Origin: CANMIH01 sp049116335
GTDB taxonomy: Bacteria > Pseudomonadota > Alphaproteobacteria > Rhodobacterales > Rhodobacteraceae
Length of the DNA: 64,000 nt
Reading direction: 5' to 3'
Assembly (NCBI GenBank): GCA_049116335.1
Contig: JAGDYZ010000020.1
Span: 1-64,000 of the forward strand
Shown: positions 15,228 through 23,896 of the stretch, one piece after another
Numbering within the stretch: position 1 is the stretch's first letter
Layout of the letters: every line of letters begins with the position of its first letter
Translations under genes and position numbers: made by a program
The notes under the pieces: model-generated
Told to the model about the DNA's origin: nothing
The model's database searches: none
What the model saw: only the letters and a program-made list of their open reading frames with translations

Positions 15228-16268
15228 ATGAAGACAAGTAAAGCTGGCGCAATTGAGGTCGTCATTGTCCTCCTGTTCACCGTTCTGGTCCTTGCGGGAG
15301 TGAAGGACTTTGCCGTCTGGAATCAGGTTCTCTATATCTGGGGGGGGCGACCCAACCCGTTTCTGACTTCACCGACCGAACTTGGCGCTCATGGCCTGCG
15401 ATACGCGCTTTTGTACCCCCTGCTGCGGTTCGCGGAGACGACAGGCATCCACCACGACATTCTTTTTACGACTCTGGCGCTCCCAAACCTGCTGATCGTC
15501 ATCCGCAATGTCCGCAAAAGTACCGCTGTTGTCGTGGGCCGCACACATATTCAGGTTGGCTTTGCCTTGTTCAACGCGCTCCTGTTTGCGTTTCTCTTTC
15601 TCCAGATGAATGGACGCATGACCCTAGCGTTTTTTGGGTTTTCTCTGGTGATCTACAACATCAATTACATCGACAAGGCGCAACGCCATCGCCGTGGCAG
15701 CGCCCTACAGATCTTCATTGGGTTACTGTTCTGCGGCGTAAGCAGTGGGACCATGGCCGCAGCCTTTCTGATTTCGCTCCTCGCCTTCTTCAAGTTCTCT
15801 CTTTACGAGATCATCCGCCTTAGAATGTCTCGTTCAAAAACACTGGCTGTTGTCGCAATCGCAGCCGCCGCCTATAGCTTTGGTGTTTTTGTCTTTATCG
15901 GCCTGATAAAAAACCTGACCTTCTACGGCGGCGGGCCCGCTGCGTTCATTGAAATGCTCAAACACGGTGCGGGTGTCTTCATTTACCCCCTGCTTGAGAA
16001 CGGACTTATCTTAGCGCTGTTGCTGATCATTCCTGTGGCCCTGCTGGTCTTCATCATGAAAAGCGAGCGTCCGTTTTTGACACTGCAAATCATTCTCTCG
16101 CTCAGCTGTGGGCTGTTCGGGTTCTCGACAATGACTTTGGCCACCATTCCGATCATGATCTGGATTGGTGGGATTTGGCACCGCACACCACCCCCTGTGA
16201 GTCATCACGCTTCAGACAAGGTCCGCCACCCGCTAAATCGCAGGGTCCGCGTTCTGCAAACCGGCTAA
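15228..16268 (+). CDS. Polytopic membrane protein, possible polysaccharide polymerase type
   Basis: A 346-aa protein with about nine to ten hydrophobic segments (for example VVIVLLFTVLVLAG, ALLFAFLFLQM, TMAAAFLISLLAFF, LALLLIIPVALLVFIM). The segment MNGRMTLAFFGFSLVIYNI recalls EpsG/O-antigen-polymerase-like proteins, but the similarity is weak and no family is claimed. The frame is open to 15099, yet the N-terminus reads naturally from MKTSKAGAIEVV, so ATG 15228 is used; the upstream site is poor. It converges with the FbpB-type permease with only 29 bases between. Confidence 0.6.
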   Translation: MKTSKAGAIEVVIVLLFTVLVLAGVKDFAVWNQVLYIWGGRPNPFLTSPTELGAHGLRYALLYPLLRFAETTGIHHDILFTTLALPNLLIVIRNVRKSTAVVVGRTHIQVGFALFNALLFAFLFLQMNGRMTLAFFGFSLVIYNINYIDKAQRHRRGSALQIFIGLLFCGVSSGTMAAAFLISLLAFFKFSLYEIIRLRMSRSKTLAVVAIAAAAYSFGVFVFIGLIKNLTFYGGGPAAFIEMLKHGAGVFIYPLLENGLILALLLIIPVALLVFIMKSERPFLTLQIILSLSCGLFGFSTMTLATIPIMIWIGGIWHRTPPPVSHHASDKVRHPLNRRVRVLQTG

Positions 16269-16297
16269 CACGCACCCCCTAGGGAGAAGCCCTGCCC

Positions 16298-17950
16298 TTA
16301 TCTGTTGGCGCGCGCCAAAAACCCAACCGCAATCAATCCCGTGGCGATCACCAATACGGCCGCAGGCGCAGCATCACCCAAAGCTTCAAGCGAGGCCTGT
16401 TCATGTACGCGCGTTGCCAAGGTTTCATAGTTGAATGGGCGCAAAAGCAAGGTTGCGGGTAGCTCTTTCACACAGTCCACAAACACCAGAAGCAAAGCCG
16501 AGGCCACCGAGGCACGCATCAGTGGAAAATAGACCGAACGCAGCACCTGCCCCTGTGTCCGCCCCAAGGACCGGGCCGCCAGCGCCAGATTGGGTGAAAT
16601 CCGCCCCATAGCCGCGTCCGCTGCGCCCTGAGCGATCGCGAAAAACCGAACGCAATAGGCCAGAACTAGGGCAAAGGAGGATCCCGTCAGGATCAACCCG
16701 ATGTCATAGCCTGTGACGGCCTCAACCGTATCAGCCAATGTGTTGTCCACGACGGCCAAGGGAATCAAAATCCCCACGCCCAGAACGGCGCCGGGCGCGG
16801 CGTAGCCAATGGTTGTGACCGGCAAAAGCAGCCGGGGCAACGCCTGACCAGACAGTCGGACACCATACACCAGAAAGATGCCACCAAGCACCGTCACCAC
16901 GGCGGCGATTCCACCAACAGTCAAGGTGTTGATCCCGGCCTGCCACAGGGCCGCGTCTTGCCAATTGTCTGCATTGTCGAGCGCGTGCCGCAGGATCACC
17001 CCCGCTGGCAAAACAAACCCCATCAGAAAGGGAATAAGACATGCAGCGCAGGCCAGCGCCCCGAGACCACCGCGCAATGTGCGACGCTCAATGGGCCGGT
17101 GGCGGGTCGATAGGTTAAAGAACCGCAATCTGCGTCGCGACGCTTTTTCGAGTAGCACCAGAAAGATCACCAACATCAAGACAACCGAGGCAATCTGCGC
17201 CGCCCCGCCTGCGTTGTTGGTTTCAAGCCAGGTGCTGAAAATGCCGGTAGTGAGGGTTTGAACCGCAAAGTAATCGACCGTGCCAAAGTCATTGACGCTT
17301 TCCATCATGACAATGGCCACCCCTGCGGCAATCGCAGGGCGGGCCAAAGGCAGGCCAACACGCCAGAACCGCGACAGTGCGCCGGAACCAAGGGACTGCG
17401 CGACCTCATCGCTTGCGCTTGACTGCTCTCGAAACGCATTTCGGGTCAGCAGATACACATAAGGGTAGAGCGCCGCCGCGAGCACCAAAACAGCCGCTCC
17501 CATCGAGCGGATCTCGGGGAACCAATAATCCCGCGCCGATTGCCATCCAAAAAGTGCCCGCATCGCCGTTTGCACCGGGCCTGCGTATTCCAGCAGATCC
17601 ACAAGCGCATAGGCCCCAACATAGGCCGGAATGCCGAGCGGCAACAACAGCGCCCACTCGAGCCATCTCCGCCCGACAAAATCATACCGGGCAATCAACC
17701 AGGCGGCCCCGGTGCCCACAAACATCGCCAATCCACCTACACCAATCAACAAAATCAACGTGTTGCGCAGATATCGCGGCAGAGTGGTGTTGATCAGATG
17801 CGGCCAGATGTTTTCCGTTGGAAACAGAGCAATCCACAGCACAGCAACAATTGGCGCCAGAACAATTGCCGCAATCAAAACGGCTCCAACGGACCACCGG
17901 TTTGGCATTCGCAGGGCCCTGCGGGAGAGAGTGGGCTCGCTTATCGACAT
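16298..17950 (-). CDS. Iron(III)-type ABC transporter permease (FbpB/AfuB family)
   Basis: A 550-aa fused permease with two binding-protein-dependent transport domains, each of about six membrane segments. The first domain has ALLLPLGIPAYVGAYAL and the EAA-like loop EVAQSLGSGALSRFWRVGLPLARPA; the second has the EAA-like LAARSLGRTQGQVLRSVYFPL. This double-domain layout is typical of ferric-iron (FbpB/SfuB) permeases. ATG 17950 (MSISEP) with GGAAAGG upstream is preferred to 18058. No binding protein or ATPase gene is adjacent, so the partner subunits must be encoded elsewhere. Iron as substrate is by family; thiamine-type permeases share the fold. Confidence 0.85.
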   Translation of the reverse strand: MSISEPTLSRRALRMPNRWSVGAVLIAAIVLAPIVAVLWIALFPTENIWPHLINTTLPRYLRNTLILLIGVGGLAMFVGTGAAWLIARYDFVGRRWLEWALLLPLGIPAYVGAYALVDLLEYAGPVQTAMRALFGWQSARDYWFPEIRSMGAAVLVLAAALYPYVYLLTRNAFREQSSASDEVAQSLGSGALSRFWRVGLPLARPAIAAGVAIVMMESVNDFGTVDYFAVQTLTTGIFSTWLETNNAGGAAQIASVVLMLVIFLVLLEKASRRRLRFFNLSTRHRPIERRTLRGGLGALACAACLIPFLMGFVLPAGVILRHALDNADNWQDAALWQAGINTLTVGGIAAVVTVLGGIFLVYGVRLSGQALPRLLLPVTTIGYAAPGAVLGVGILIPLAVVDNTLADTVEAVTGYDIGLILTGSSFALVLAYCVRFFAIAQGAADAAMGRISPNLALAARSLGRTQGQVLRSVYFPLMRASVASALLLVFVDCVKELPATLLLRPFNYETLATRVHEQASLEALGDAAPAAVLVIATGLIAVGFLARANR

Positions 17951-18028
17951 CAAACGCCTTTCCGGGGTGTTAACTATGCGCTGAACAGGGTTATAAAGCA
18001 GCTCAGAGGCAACCAAAAGACCCGACAA

Positions 18029-18910
18029 ATGCAGGTCATCCTTCATACAGGTGTTCATAAAACTGACGAAAGCCGTTTGCTCCGCTGTTTGCGGCGCAAT
18101 GGGGATGCGTTTTGGAAAGAGGGCATTTACACGCCCGAGCGACAGAAGTTTGGTACCTTCCTGACGGATACGGTCAATCAGCTGGGCAATGCGCCTTTAC
18201 CGCCAGACACCCGTGAAATTGTGCTCGACGCCATTTTGGAGGACGCGCCTGAAGGGGTTGAGCGTCTGGTTCTCAGCCACGAGCATTTCTTTTCAGTGCC
18301 CAAGCTCGCACTTCACCACGGGCGATTCTACTTCCGGGCGGAAAGCCGTCTGAACACCTTCTGTCGCATTTTCGAACGCGACGAGGTTGAGCTGTTTATC
18401 GGCCTGCGAAACCCGGCCACCTTTCTGCCGGAAGTCTTTGCGAGCTCTCCGGCGGTGCAATTTCAGAACTTTATGGGTGACGTCAATCCACTGCACCTGC
18501 GGTGGTCAGATCTGATTCTGCGGATCAAAGAACAAAACCCAAATCTGCCCATCACAGTTTGGGCCAATGAGGACACCCCACTGATCTGGGGCCAGATTGT
18601 ACGCGAGATGGCGGGGATTGAGCTAAACCGCAAAATCCTTGGCGCCTTTGACATGTTCAGCCAGATCATCAGCTCGGAAGGTATGAAGCGGTTCCGCGGC
18701 TTTCTTAAGGAAAACCCCGGCATCAACGAGATACAGAAACGCCGAGTGATGTCCGCGTTTCTCGACAAGTTTGCACTAGAAGATCAGATTGAAGAAGAGC
18801 TGCAATACACCGATTGGGACGGCCCGTTTGTCGATCTGATGACCACGCAATACGACGAAGATGTCGACATGATCGCGAGCATCCCGGGCGTCACCCTGAT
18901 TTCTCCCTGA
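18029..18910 (+). CDS. Sulfotransferase-like hypothetical protein
   Basis: A 293-aa protein starting MQVILHTGVHKTDESRLL, which resembles the 5'-PSB loop of sulfotransferases (HxGxHKTGTT), though the usual Gly-Thr is replaced by Asp-Glu. A later ELFIGLRNPATFLPEVF segment fits the 3'-phosphate-binding region (R-x-P/S). It may be a carbohydrate- or lipid-directed sulfotransferase, or a relative that has lost activity. It is divergent from the FbpB-type permease with 78 bases between. The frame is open far upstream (to 17540) but that part is the shadow of the permease gene. Confidence 0.6.
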   Translation: MQVILHTGVHKTDESRLLRCLRRNGDAFWKEGIYTPERQKFGTFLTDTVNQLGNAPLPPDTREIVLDAILEDAPEGVERLVLSHEHFFSVPKLALHHGRFYFRAESRLNTFCRIFERDEVELFIGLRNPATFLPEVFASSPAVQFQNFMGDVNPLHLRWSDLILRIKEQNPNLPITVWANEDTPLIWGQIVREMAGIELNRKILGAFDMFSQIISSEGMKRFRGFLKENPGINEIQKRRVMSAFLDKFALEDQIEEELQYTDWDGPFVDLMTTQYDEDVDMIASIPGVTLISP

Positions 18911-18959
18911 CCCTGAGCAGCGGTCATGCTGGATGTGGTCAAACACCCGTAAGCGCGCA

Positions 18960-18987
18960 AAAGAAAAGGCGCACCCGAAGGTACGCC
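18960..18987 (-). terminator. Terminator of gapR
   Basis: On the minus strand the stem GGCGTACC/GGTGCGCC (one mismatch) with a TTCG loop is followed by TTTTCTTTT, 28 bases after the gapR stop. TTCG is a stable tetraloop. Confidence 0.75.
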
Positions 18988-19014
18988 CAAAAACCTAGCG
19001 TCTAGTGCGATGCC

Positions 19015-19272
19015 TTACGACATGCCAAGCGCGGCTTTGTACATATCCAGAATCGCTTCTTCTTCTGCGATATCATCGGGCTCGCGCTTGCGCAGTGCCA
19101 CAATCTTACGCAGAACTTTGGTGTCATAACCGCGCCCTTTGGCTTCGGCCATCACCTCTTTCTGCTGATCCGCAACTTCTTGCTTTTCCGCCTCAAGGCG
19201 CTCGTAACGCTCGATGAACTGCTGAAGTTCACCTGCGGCCACACCATAGGCGTCGGAACTACCGTCTTGCAT
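19015..19272 (-). CDS. gapR: GapR family (DUF2312) nucleoid-associated protein
   Basis: An 85-aa protein of the DUF2312/UPF0335 family, nearly restricted to alphaproteobacteria. Seen: a long N-terminal coiled coil (AGELQQFIERYERLEAEKQE), then AKGRGYDTKVLRKIVALRK and the C-terminal helix AEEEAILDMYKAAL. In Caulobacter, GapR clamps overtwisted, A/T-rich DNA ahead of forks and polymerases and stimulates type II topoisomerases. Length and motif order are normal. It stands as a single gene with its own terminator. Confidence 0.93.
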   Translation of the reverse strand: MQDGSSDAYGVAAGELQQFIERYERLEAEKQEVADQQKEVMAEAKGRGYDTKVLRKIVALRKREPDDIAEEEAILDMYKAALGMS

Positions 19273-19458
19273 ACCTGTCTCCTGCCAATTGGCCCGGGAT
19301 TATGTGTCACATCCCGTCCGGCCCGCGACCCCGATGCCCGGGAATGTGCCGAACTGCCCTTTGCTACCTGCCCCAAGCGTCTTCATCAAGGGGTTGCGCG
19401 CAACCCAATGCTGCTTTACCGCCAGCTCGGCAAGCATTCGCAAACAAGGGAGACACCC

Positions 19459-19674
19459 ATGGACATGATGGTTTGGATCGGAGCCGCCGTTTCGCTCATT
19501 GGCCTGCTGGGCCTGTTCTGGTGCATTTTCCGCGTCTGGCGGGCAAAAAGTGCCGGCATGTCAGATGAAGATTTGCGGGATCTTGTCAAACGCACCGTAC
19601 CGCTGAACATGGCCGCGCTGATGTTTTCGGTTCTGGGTCTTATGGCGGTGATGGTCGGCATTTCACTGGGCTAA
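19459..19674 (+). CDS. Small two-helix membrane protein (71 aa)
   Basis: Two hydrophobic segments (MVWIGAAVSLIGLLGLFWCI at 4-23 and MAALMFSVLGLMAVMVGI at about 52-69) flank a charged loop (RAKSAGMSDEDLRDLVKRT). The ATG is preceded by AAGGGAG at good spacing. The open frame extends upstream to 19180 but that part lacks protein character. Conserved in gene size with small membrane proteins of roseobacters, but the function is unknown. It converges with the FadB-like gene, with 15 bases between the stops. Confidence 0.75.
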   Translation: MDMMVWIGAAVSLIGLLGLFWCIFRVWRAKSAGMSDEDLRDLVKRTVPLNMAALMFSVLGLMAVMVGISLG

Positions 19675-19689
19675 CATCAGGCCACAGTC

Positions 19690-21654
19690 TTAAATCGCAT
19701 CAAAATCTTTGCCGTTTTTAACCAGATCCATCCAGGCCGGATCTGGCGACCAGATCGCTTGATCAGGATGGTCCAGGGCCTGCATCGCTTTCATCACCTT
19801 GAATAGCCCGCTCTGGCTCACGGATTTCATCACACCGCCGTGGGCCGCCGGAAAATCCAAAGCCAGCAGAGACGCAAGATCGATGTCGGCGGCACGTGAC
19901 ACCATGCCAGCATTGATCATCTTGAGCCCGGCATTGGCAACGGCGCCGATCAACAGATTCCGAATATCAGAAGGCCGCCACTCTACCGGAGGACGCGCCG
20001 CATCGAGAAGGGCAGTTACCTCAGCGCTCGGGCTGCCACCATCATCTCCCCAGTCATAAAACCCGCGCCCTGCTACCCAGCCCTTTCGGCCTTGTTCACT
20101 CAGGAGCTGTGACCAGTTTTTTCCGCTGGTTTCGGCGGAACCGCCTGTCTGAAACGCGCTCGCCGCGGCGTTCAAGCCTGACAAATCACGGGTCTGAAAT
20201 GGCGGACGCGACCATCCCCACTGGGTAACGGCCTCATCTACCTCAAAGGGGCTTGCGCCCAGATCCACCAAGGCATCTGCAGCGCGCTGCAGAACCTGCG
20301 CAAGATTGCCCGCAACGCTGTCCTTTTGCGATTTTACCAACACCGGGATCTTGCCCAGTTGCCCCGCAAGGGCCAATGCGGCGTCCCGATCTTGCTCCGT
20401 CGCTTTTGGCCCGGTCAGCACCTCAACCAGCCGCGTGGCAAACACCGGGGGTGGAAATCGCAAACCTAACCCTTCAAGCTTACCCGGAATAGCCTGCGCC
20501 CGCACCGCCTCAGGGGGCAACCGGATGTCCCACTGGCCCCTGGCCGCGAAAATCACAAAATCCGCCCCGCCCACCATTTCCGCGCTCTCGCCAGTTTTAA
20601 GACGGGCAAGCTTGGCATGCGCCTCTGCGGGGCTCCAACCTGCGGCAGTGATCCGAGACAGAATAAAGGCCCGCAGCTGTTCAAACCCATCCTCGAGTTT
20701 TTCCTGATCCCGCGCCCCCCATTGAACCGTCAGCCCGCTGGCAATGGCCGAAGCCGCGATCTGGATCGCAAGGGGCACCGCACCAAGCACGGCAAGGGTC
20801 TGGGGTGCGGACGAACGGGACCGGGCCTCTTTGCCGAGATCGCGGGCTGCGTCGGTAATCTGATGGGCGTAGCGCAGAGCCTGTGATCTCCCAGCATCAG
20901 CGCTTTCCTCATAGGCATCGCGCTCCATCGCCCCCCCTGCCCCAAAGGGAAGCAGGGCCGAGGCCTCCACCAGCTCCAGATATCGCTGTTGGATCTCGGT
21001 CAGATCCGTCTTGCGCCACTCTGCCAGAGCCGCTTGAAACCCACGAGGATCCGAGAACCCATCCCGACGATCCCGCGTGCGCGGCAGAGACACATCTGAG
21101 CTTTGAACGTGCAGGCAAAACTGCTCAGCGCCCTGTGCAATATCTCCATCACACAGGGCATCCCAAAGATCCCTGACTTTTGGGTCATCCACACCAACAT
21201 GATCACCGGTCAGCAAAAGCGACAGGCTGTGTTTGGCCCCAAGAAGACGCGGCAACCGTTGAGATTGGCCCGCAGAAGGCAACAGGTCCAGACGAATTTC
21301 AGGAAGTCCAACTTGTGTCTCGCGCGCTGCAATTCGCGCATGTGCCGCCAAAGCCAAGGCCATACCACCGCCGTTGATGCGCCCCTGCAACGCCGCAACC
21401 ACGGGTGTGTCGCAGGTTTCGATCACGTCACACAGATCGGCAAGATCGGCATTGCATGACGACATGGCGCTGACCTCTTCCCCAACCGGGAAATGTCCAT
21501 CGGCACCGATCAGAACAATTTGCCCGACCGCAGGGTCGTTCTCGGCCTCCAACAGGGTATCACGAAGCGCGCCCATCATCGCCCGTGTCAGCAATCGACC
21601 CAAACGCACAAAAGCAATGCCCTGCGTGATGTTGACTGTCACCTGCTCTGTCAT
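19690..21654 (-). CDS. FadB/FadJ-like enoyl-CoA hydratase/3-hydroxyacyl-CoA dehydrogenase with degraded active sites
   Basis: A 654-aa protein in the layout of the bifunctional beta-oxidation enzyme: crotonase domain (1-190), linker helix, Rossmann domain (285-400) and C-terminal dehydrogenase domains. Key residues deviate. After the oxyanion GGG (95-97) the usual Glu is Ala99, although Glu119 (GLPEIR) remains. The NAD loop GxGxxG reads LAVLGAVPLAIQIA (287-300), and the catalytic His of the GLHFFNP motif is Arg399 (GLRFPPPVF). Inference: hydratase and dehydrogenase activity are both doubtful, and it may be a pseudoenzyme or have taken another acyl-CoA role. Confidence 0.85.
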   Translation of the reverse strand: MTEQVTVNITQGIAFVRLGRLLTRAMMGALRDTLLEAENDPAVGQIVLIGADGHFPVGEEVSAMSSCNADLADLCDVIETCDTPVVAALQGRINGGGMALALAAHARIAARETQVGLPEIRLDLLPSAGQSQRLPRLLGAKHSLSLLLTGDHVGVDDPKVRDLWDALCDGDIAQGAEQFCLHVQSSDVSLPRTRDRRDGFSDPRGFQAALAEWRKTDLTEIQQRYLELVEASALLPFGAGGAMERDAYEESADAGRSQALRYAHQITDAARDLGKEARSRSSAPQTLAVLGAVPLAIQIAASAIASGLTVQWGARDQEKLEDGFEQLRAFILSRITAAGWSPAEAHAKLARLKTGESAEMVGGADFVIFAARGQWDIRLPPEAVRAQAIPGKLEGLGLRFPPPVFATRLVEVLTGPKATEQDRDAALALAGQLGKIPVLVKSQKDSVAGNLAQVLQRAADALVDLGASPFEVDEAVTQWGWSRPPFQTRDLSGLNAAASAFQTGGSAETSGKNWSQLLSEQGRKGWVAGRGFYDWGDDGGSPSAEVTALLDAARPPVEWRPSDIRNLLIGAVANAGLKMINAGMVSRAADIDLASLLALDFPAAHGGVMKSVSQSGLFKVMKAMQALDHPDQAIWSPDPAWMDLVKNGKDFDAI

Positions 21655-21766
21655 CGATCTGCTCTTCCCGTCACGATTTCACACGTGGCGCCCGAACCGG
21701 CCTCCACGGTATTCGTTATTTTTGCGGTTTTCTGACGGAATTAGAATCGAAAGGACGAGACAACGC

Positions 21767-21798
21767 AAGGTTTCCCCGAGAATTCCGGGAAAACCTTT
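21767..21798. terminator. Stem-loop between two minus-strand genes
   Basis: AAGGTTTCCCCG pairs with CGGGAAAACCTT (11 of 12) around an eight-base loop, downstream of the 70-aa gene and upstream of the FadB-like gene. The T-run on the minus strand is weak, so it may be an attenuator or a processing hairpin rather than a full terminator. Confidence 0.5.
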
Positions 21799-21822
21799 AA
21801 GTTTAGTGCCCCAATCACAGGA

Positions 21823-22035
21823 TCAAATTGGCATGTTGTCGAACATATCTTCTGCCGCATCGTCAATGCGCGCGGCCAGAGCATTGCGGGCCCAGCTTGG
21901 CACCTTGAGCCCCTTGCTCTCCAGGCCAAGAACCGCTTGCTCAATATGATCCAAAAGCTCGTCTTGCTGATCATCTGAGGCCAATTTCAATTCATCGTGT
22001 AATTCAATCAGGCGTGATGCCAGTTTTTCGGCCAT
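21823..22035 (-). CDS. Hypothetical 70-aa helical protein
   Basis: A soluble helical protein (MAEKLASRLIELHDELKLAS, a central DELLDHIEQ segment and the C-terminal DDAAEDMFDNMPI). The family is not recognised by name. ATG 22035 has GGAGGGG directly upstream, better than the GTG four codons before. It follows the DksA-like gene on the same strand with 36 bases between and may be co-transcribed with it. Confidence 0.7.
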   Translation of the reverse strand: MAEKLASRLIELHDELKLASDDQQDELLDHIEQAVLGLESKGLKVPSWARNALAARIDDAAEDMFDNMPI

Positions 22036-22071
22036 AGTCCCCTCCACTTACACTTGCGGGTCAGCGATTGA

Positions 22072-22392
22072 TCAGCTGGTCCCAGCACATTTCACACAAA
22101 CAGGCGTGTCAGGCAGCACCTCAAGGCGCTGTGCCGAAATCTCATTGCCGCAGCGCACGCAGTCACCGTACTCGCCTAAAGCGATCCGCTGCAAAGCCCC
22201 TCGAATTCGTACGATTTCAGCCTGCCCGCTTTGTCCGAGTCGCTCAAGGACTTCGTCATCTTCGCGCTCAACAGCCATCTCTTCCCAGTCTTTCGAGTGC
22301 GGTGCTTCCAGAGCCGCTTCTATCCCATCCAGACGTACGCCCAGTTCACGAAGCCGGTTTAGAAGCGCTAACTTGTTCTTATGGTGTGACAT
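22072..22392 (-). CDS. TraR/DksA family zinc-finger protein
   Basis: A 106-aa protein with an N-terminal helical hairpin (LNRLRELGVRLDGIEAAL, then EREDDEVLERLG) and a C-terminal four-Cys zinc finger (CVRCGNEIS and CVKC). This is the layout of short DksA/TraR proteins that enter the RNA polymerase secondary channel and work with ppGpp. The coiled-coil tip, usually DxxDxA in true DksA, is not obvious, so the role may differ. Start 22392 has GGAGGACC upstream; the longer frame is not supported. It is divergent from the persulfide dioxygenase gene. Confidence 0.85.
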   Translation of the reverse strand: MSHHKNKLALLNRLRELGVRLDGIEAALEAPHSKDWEEMAVEREDDEVLERLGQSGQAEIVRIRGALQRIALGEYGDCVRCGNEISAQRLEVLPDTPVCVKCAGTS

Positions 22393-22480
22393 GTTTGGTC
22401 CTCCTAAGCTCGGCCAGAAATCTGTCACACCAAACGGGTAAAGGCGTTGACTCAGGTCAACATAAAAAGACTTGAAACAC

Positions 22481-22494
22481 ATTCATGTTTGAAT
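22481..22494. promoter_or_regulatory. Inverted repeat, candidate sulfide-repressor operator
   Basis: ATTCA-TGTT-TGAAT is a perfect inverted repeat 29 bases before the persulfide dioxygenase start, in an A/T-rich promoter patch. BigR/SqrR-type ArsR repressors control this operon type in related bacteria and bind ATTC/GAAT-type dyads. No bigR gene is adjacent; the only ArsR-type protein in the window is SoxR at 57484. Confidence 0.5.
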
Positions 22495-22522
22495 ATATGT
22501 TTGACGCAAGCAAGAGGAGCCC

Positions 22523-23389
22523 ATGATGTCCCCCGAAGTTACCGGTTTTTTTGACCCCGCCACCAACACGATTTCCTACGTTGTCCGCGACCCCAACAGC
22601 AGCTCCTGCGCCATCATCGACAGCGTATTGGATTTTGATTACTCCTCTGGCCGCACCGACACCAAATCGGCGGATGAGGTGATTGCCTTTGTCAAAGGCA
22701 ACAATCTTTATGTTGAGTGGCTTCTGGAAAGCCATGTGCACGCCGACCACCTCAGCGCTGCGCCTTACATCCAAGAGCAGTTGGGGGGTAGAATCGGCAT
22801 CGGGGATCGGATCACCGTGATACAAGACACTTTTGGCAAAGTGTTCAACGAAGGCACCGAATTTCAGCGCGACGGCTCGCAGTTTGACCAACTGTTTGTT
22901 GAAGGCGACAGCGTGATGATTGGCCAGATGCGCGGCGATGTTCTGCATACGCCCGGCCACACCCCAGCCTGCCTGACCTATGTCATCGGCGATGCCGCCT
23001 TTGTTGGCGACACCCTGTTCATGCCAGACTTTGGCACAGCCCGTTGCGATTTCCCCGGTGGATCTTCCGAAGTCCTGTTTGACTCGGTACAGAAAATTCT
23101 CGCCCTGCCCGATGAGACCCGGATCTTTGTCGGCCACGATTACAAAGCACCCGGTCGCGACGAGTTTGCCTGGGAAACCACCGTGGGTGAACAAAAATCC
23201 CGCAATGTCCATGTTGGGGAAGGAAAATCCAAGGCCGACTTTGTCGATATGCGCGACACCCGGGACGCCACGCTTTCCATGCCGAAACTGATCATCCCCT
23301 CACTTCAGGTGAATATGCGGGCAGGTCAGATGCCCCCCGCAGACGAGAAAGGCGATGTCTTTCTCAAGGTGCCGGTCAACAAACTCTGA
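22523..23389 (+). CDS. MBL-fold persulfide dioxygenase (ETHE1/Blh type)
   Basis: A 288-aa metallo-beta-lactamase-fold protein. Seen: the metal motif HVHADH (about residues 73-78), HTPGHT, FVGDTLFMPD and GHDYK, matching ETHE1-like iron persulfide dioxygenases, which oxidise glutathione persulfide to sulfite. GAGGAG precedes the double ATG (22523 and 22526). It opens an operon with two YeeE/YedE half-transporters and a sulfurtransferase-like gene, the layout of the bigR-controlled sulfide detoxification operon. Expected role: removal of persulfide made during sulfide or thiosulfate metabolism. Confidence 0.88.
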   Translation: MMSPEVTGFFDPATNTISYVVRDPNSSSCAIIDSVLDFDYSSGRTDTKSADEVIAFVKGNNLYVEWLLESHVHADHLSAAPYIQEQLGGRIGIGDRITVIQDTFGKVFNEGTEFQRDGSQFDQLFVEGDSVMIGQMRGDVLHTPGHTPACLTYVIGDAAFVGDTLFMPDFGTARCDFPGGSSEVLFDSVQKILALPDETRIFVGHDYKAPGRDEFAWETTVGEQKSRNVHVGEGKSKADFVDMRDTRDATLSMPKLIIPSLQVNMRAGQMPPADEKGDVFLKVPVNKL

Positions 23390-23470
23390 CTTCATCCCCG
23401 GCGCGCGAACCGGGGTTTCATGACGCAAGAACCGCTGCTCAGGCGGCGCATAGGACGTAAGGAAACGCAA

Positions 23471-23896
23471 ATGCCAATGGATTGGATCTGGGGACTGATC
23501 GGCGGATTGCTGATTGGCTCGGGCGGTGCAGTGTATCTGCTGATGAACGGGCGGATCATGGGCGCCAGCGGGATCATCGGCGGGCTGGTGGATGGCTCAG
23601 GCCGTGCCACCAAATGGGAACGCCTGATCTTTCTCGCCGGCGTTGCGGGCATTCCCGTGATGCTCACCGCGCTCTTTGGCAAGATCGACACCCATGTCAC
23701 CGACAACATCGGAGTTCTGATTACAGCCGGTCTTTTGGTGGGCATCGGCACCCGGATCGCCAACGGCTGTACGTCGGGTCATGGGGTTTGTGGCATGTCG
23801 CGCCTGTCATTGCGCGGATTTGCAGCCACCATATTCTATATTCTGGCTGGTGGTCTGGGAGTTGTCCTGTTCCGCCATATTCTCGGAGTGATCTGA
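23471..23896 (+). CDS. YeeE/YedE half-transporter, first subunit (PmpA-like)
   Basis: A 141-aa protein with about four membrane segments and the family motif GIGTRIANGCTSGHGVCGMSR, whose cysteines are thought to guide thiosulfate-like sulfur species through YeeE/YedE proteins. Start 23471 has AAGGA upstream. It overlaps the next gene by TGATG, so the two halves are probably translated together and form the channel as a pair. By context it moves a sulfur compound linked to persulfide detoxification. Confidence 0.85.
   Translation: MPMDWIWGLIGGLLIGSGGAVYLLMNGRIMGASGIIGGLVDGSGRATKWERLIFLAGVAGIPVMLTALFGKIDTHVTDNIGVLITAGLLVGIGTRIANGCTSGHGVCGMSRLSLRGFAATIFYILAGGLGVVLFRHILGVI

Noticed and set aside
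17540..18028. Long N-terminal extension of the sulfotransferase-like gene
   Set aside because: This part is antisense to the FbpB-type permease gene; its composition is that of a shadow frame (Gln/Pro/Arg/Asn-rich).
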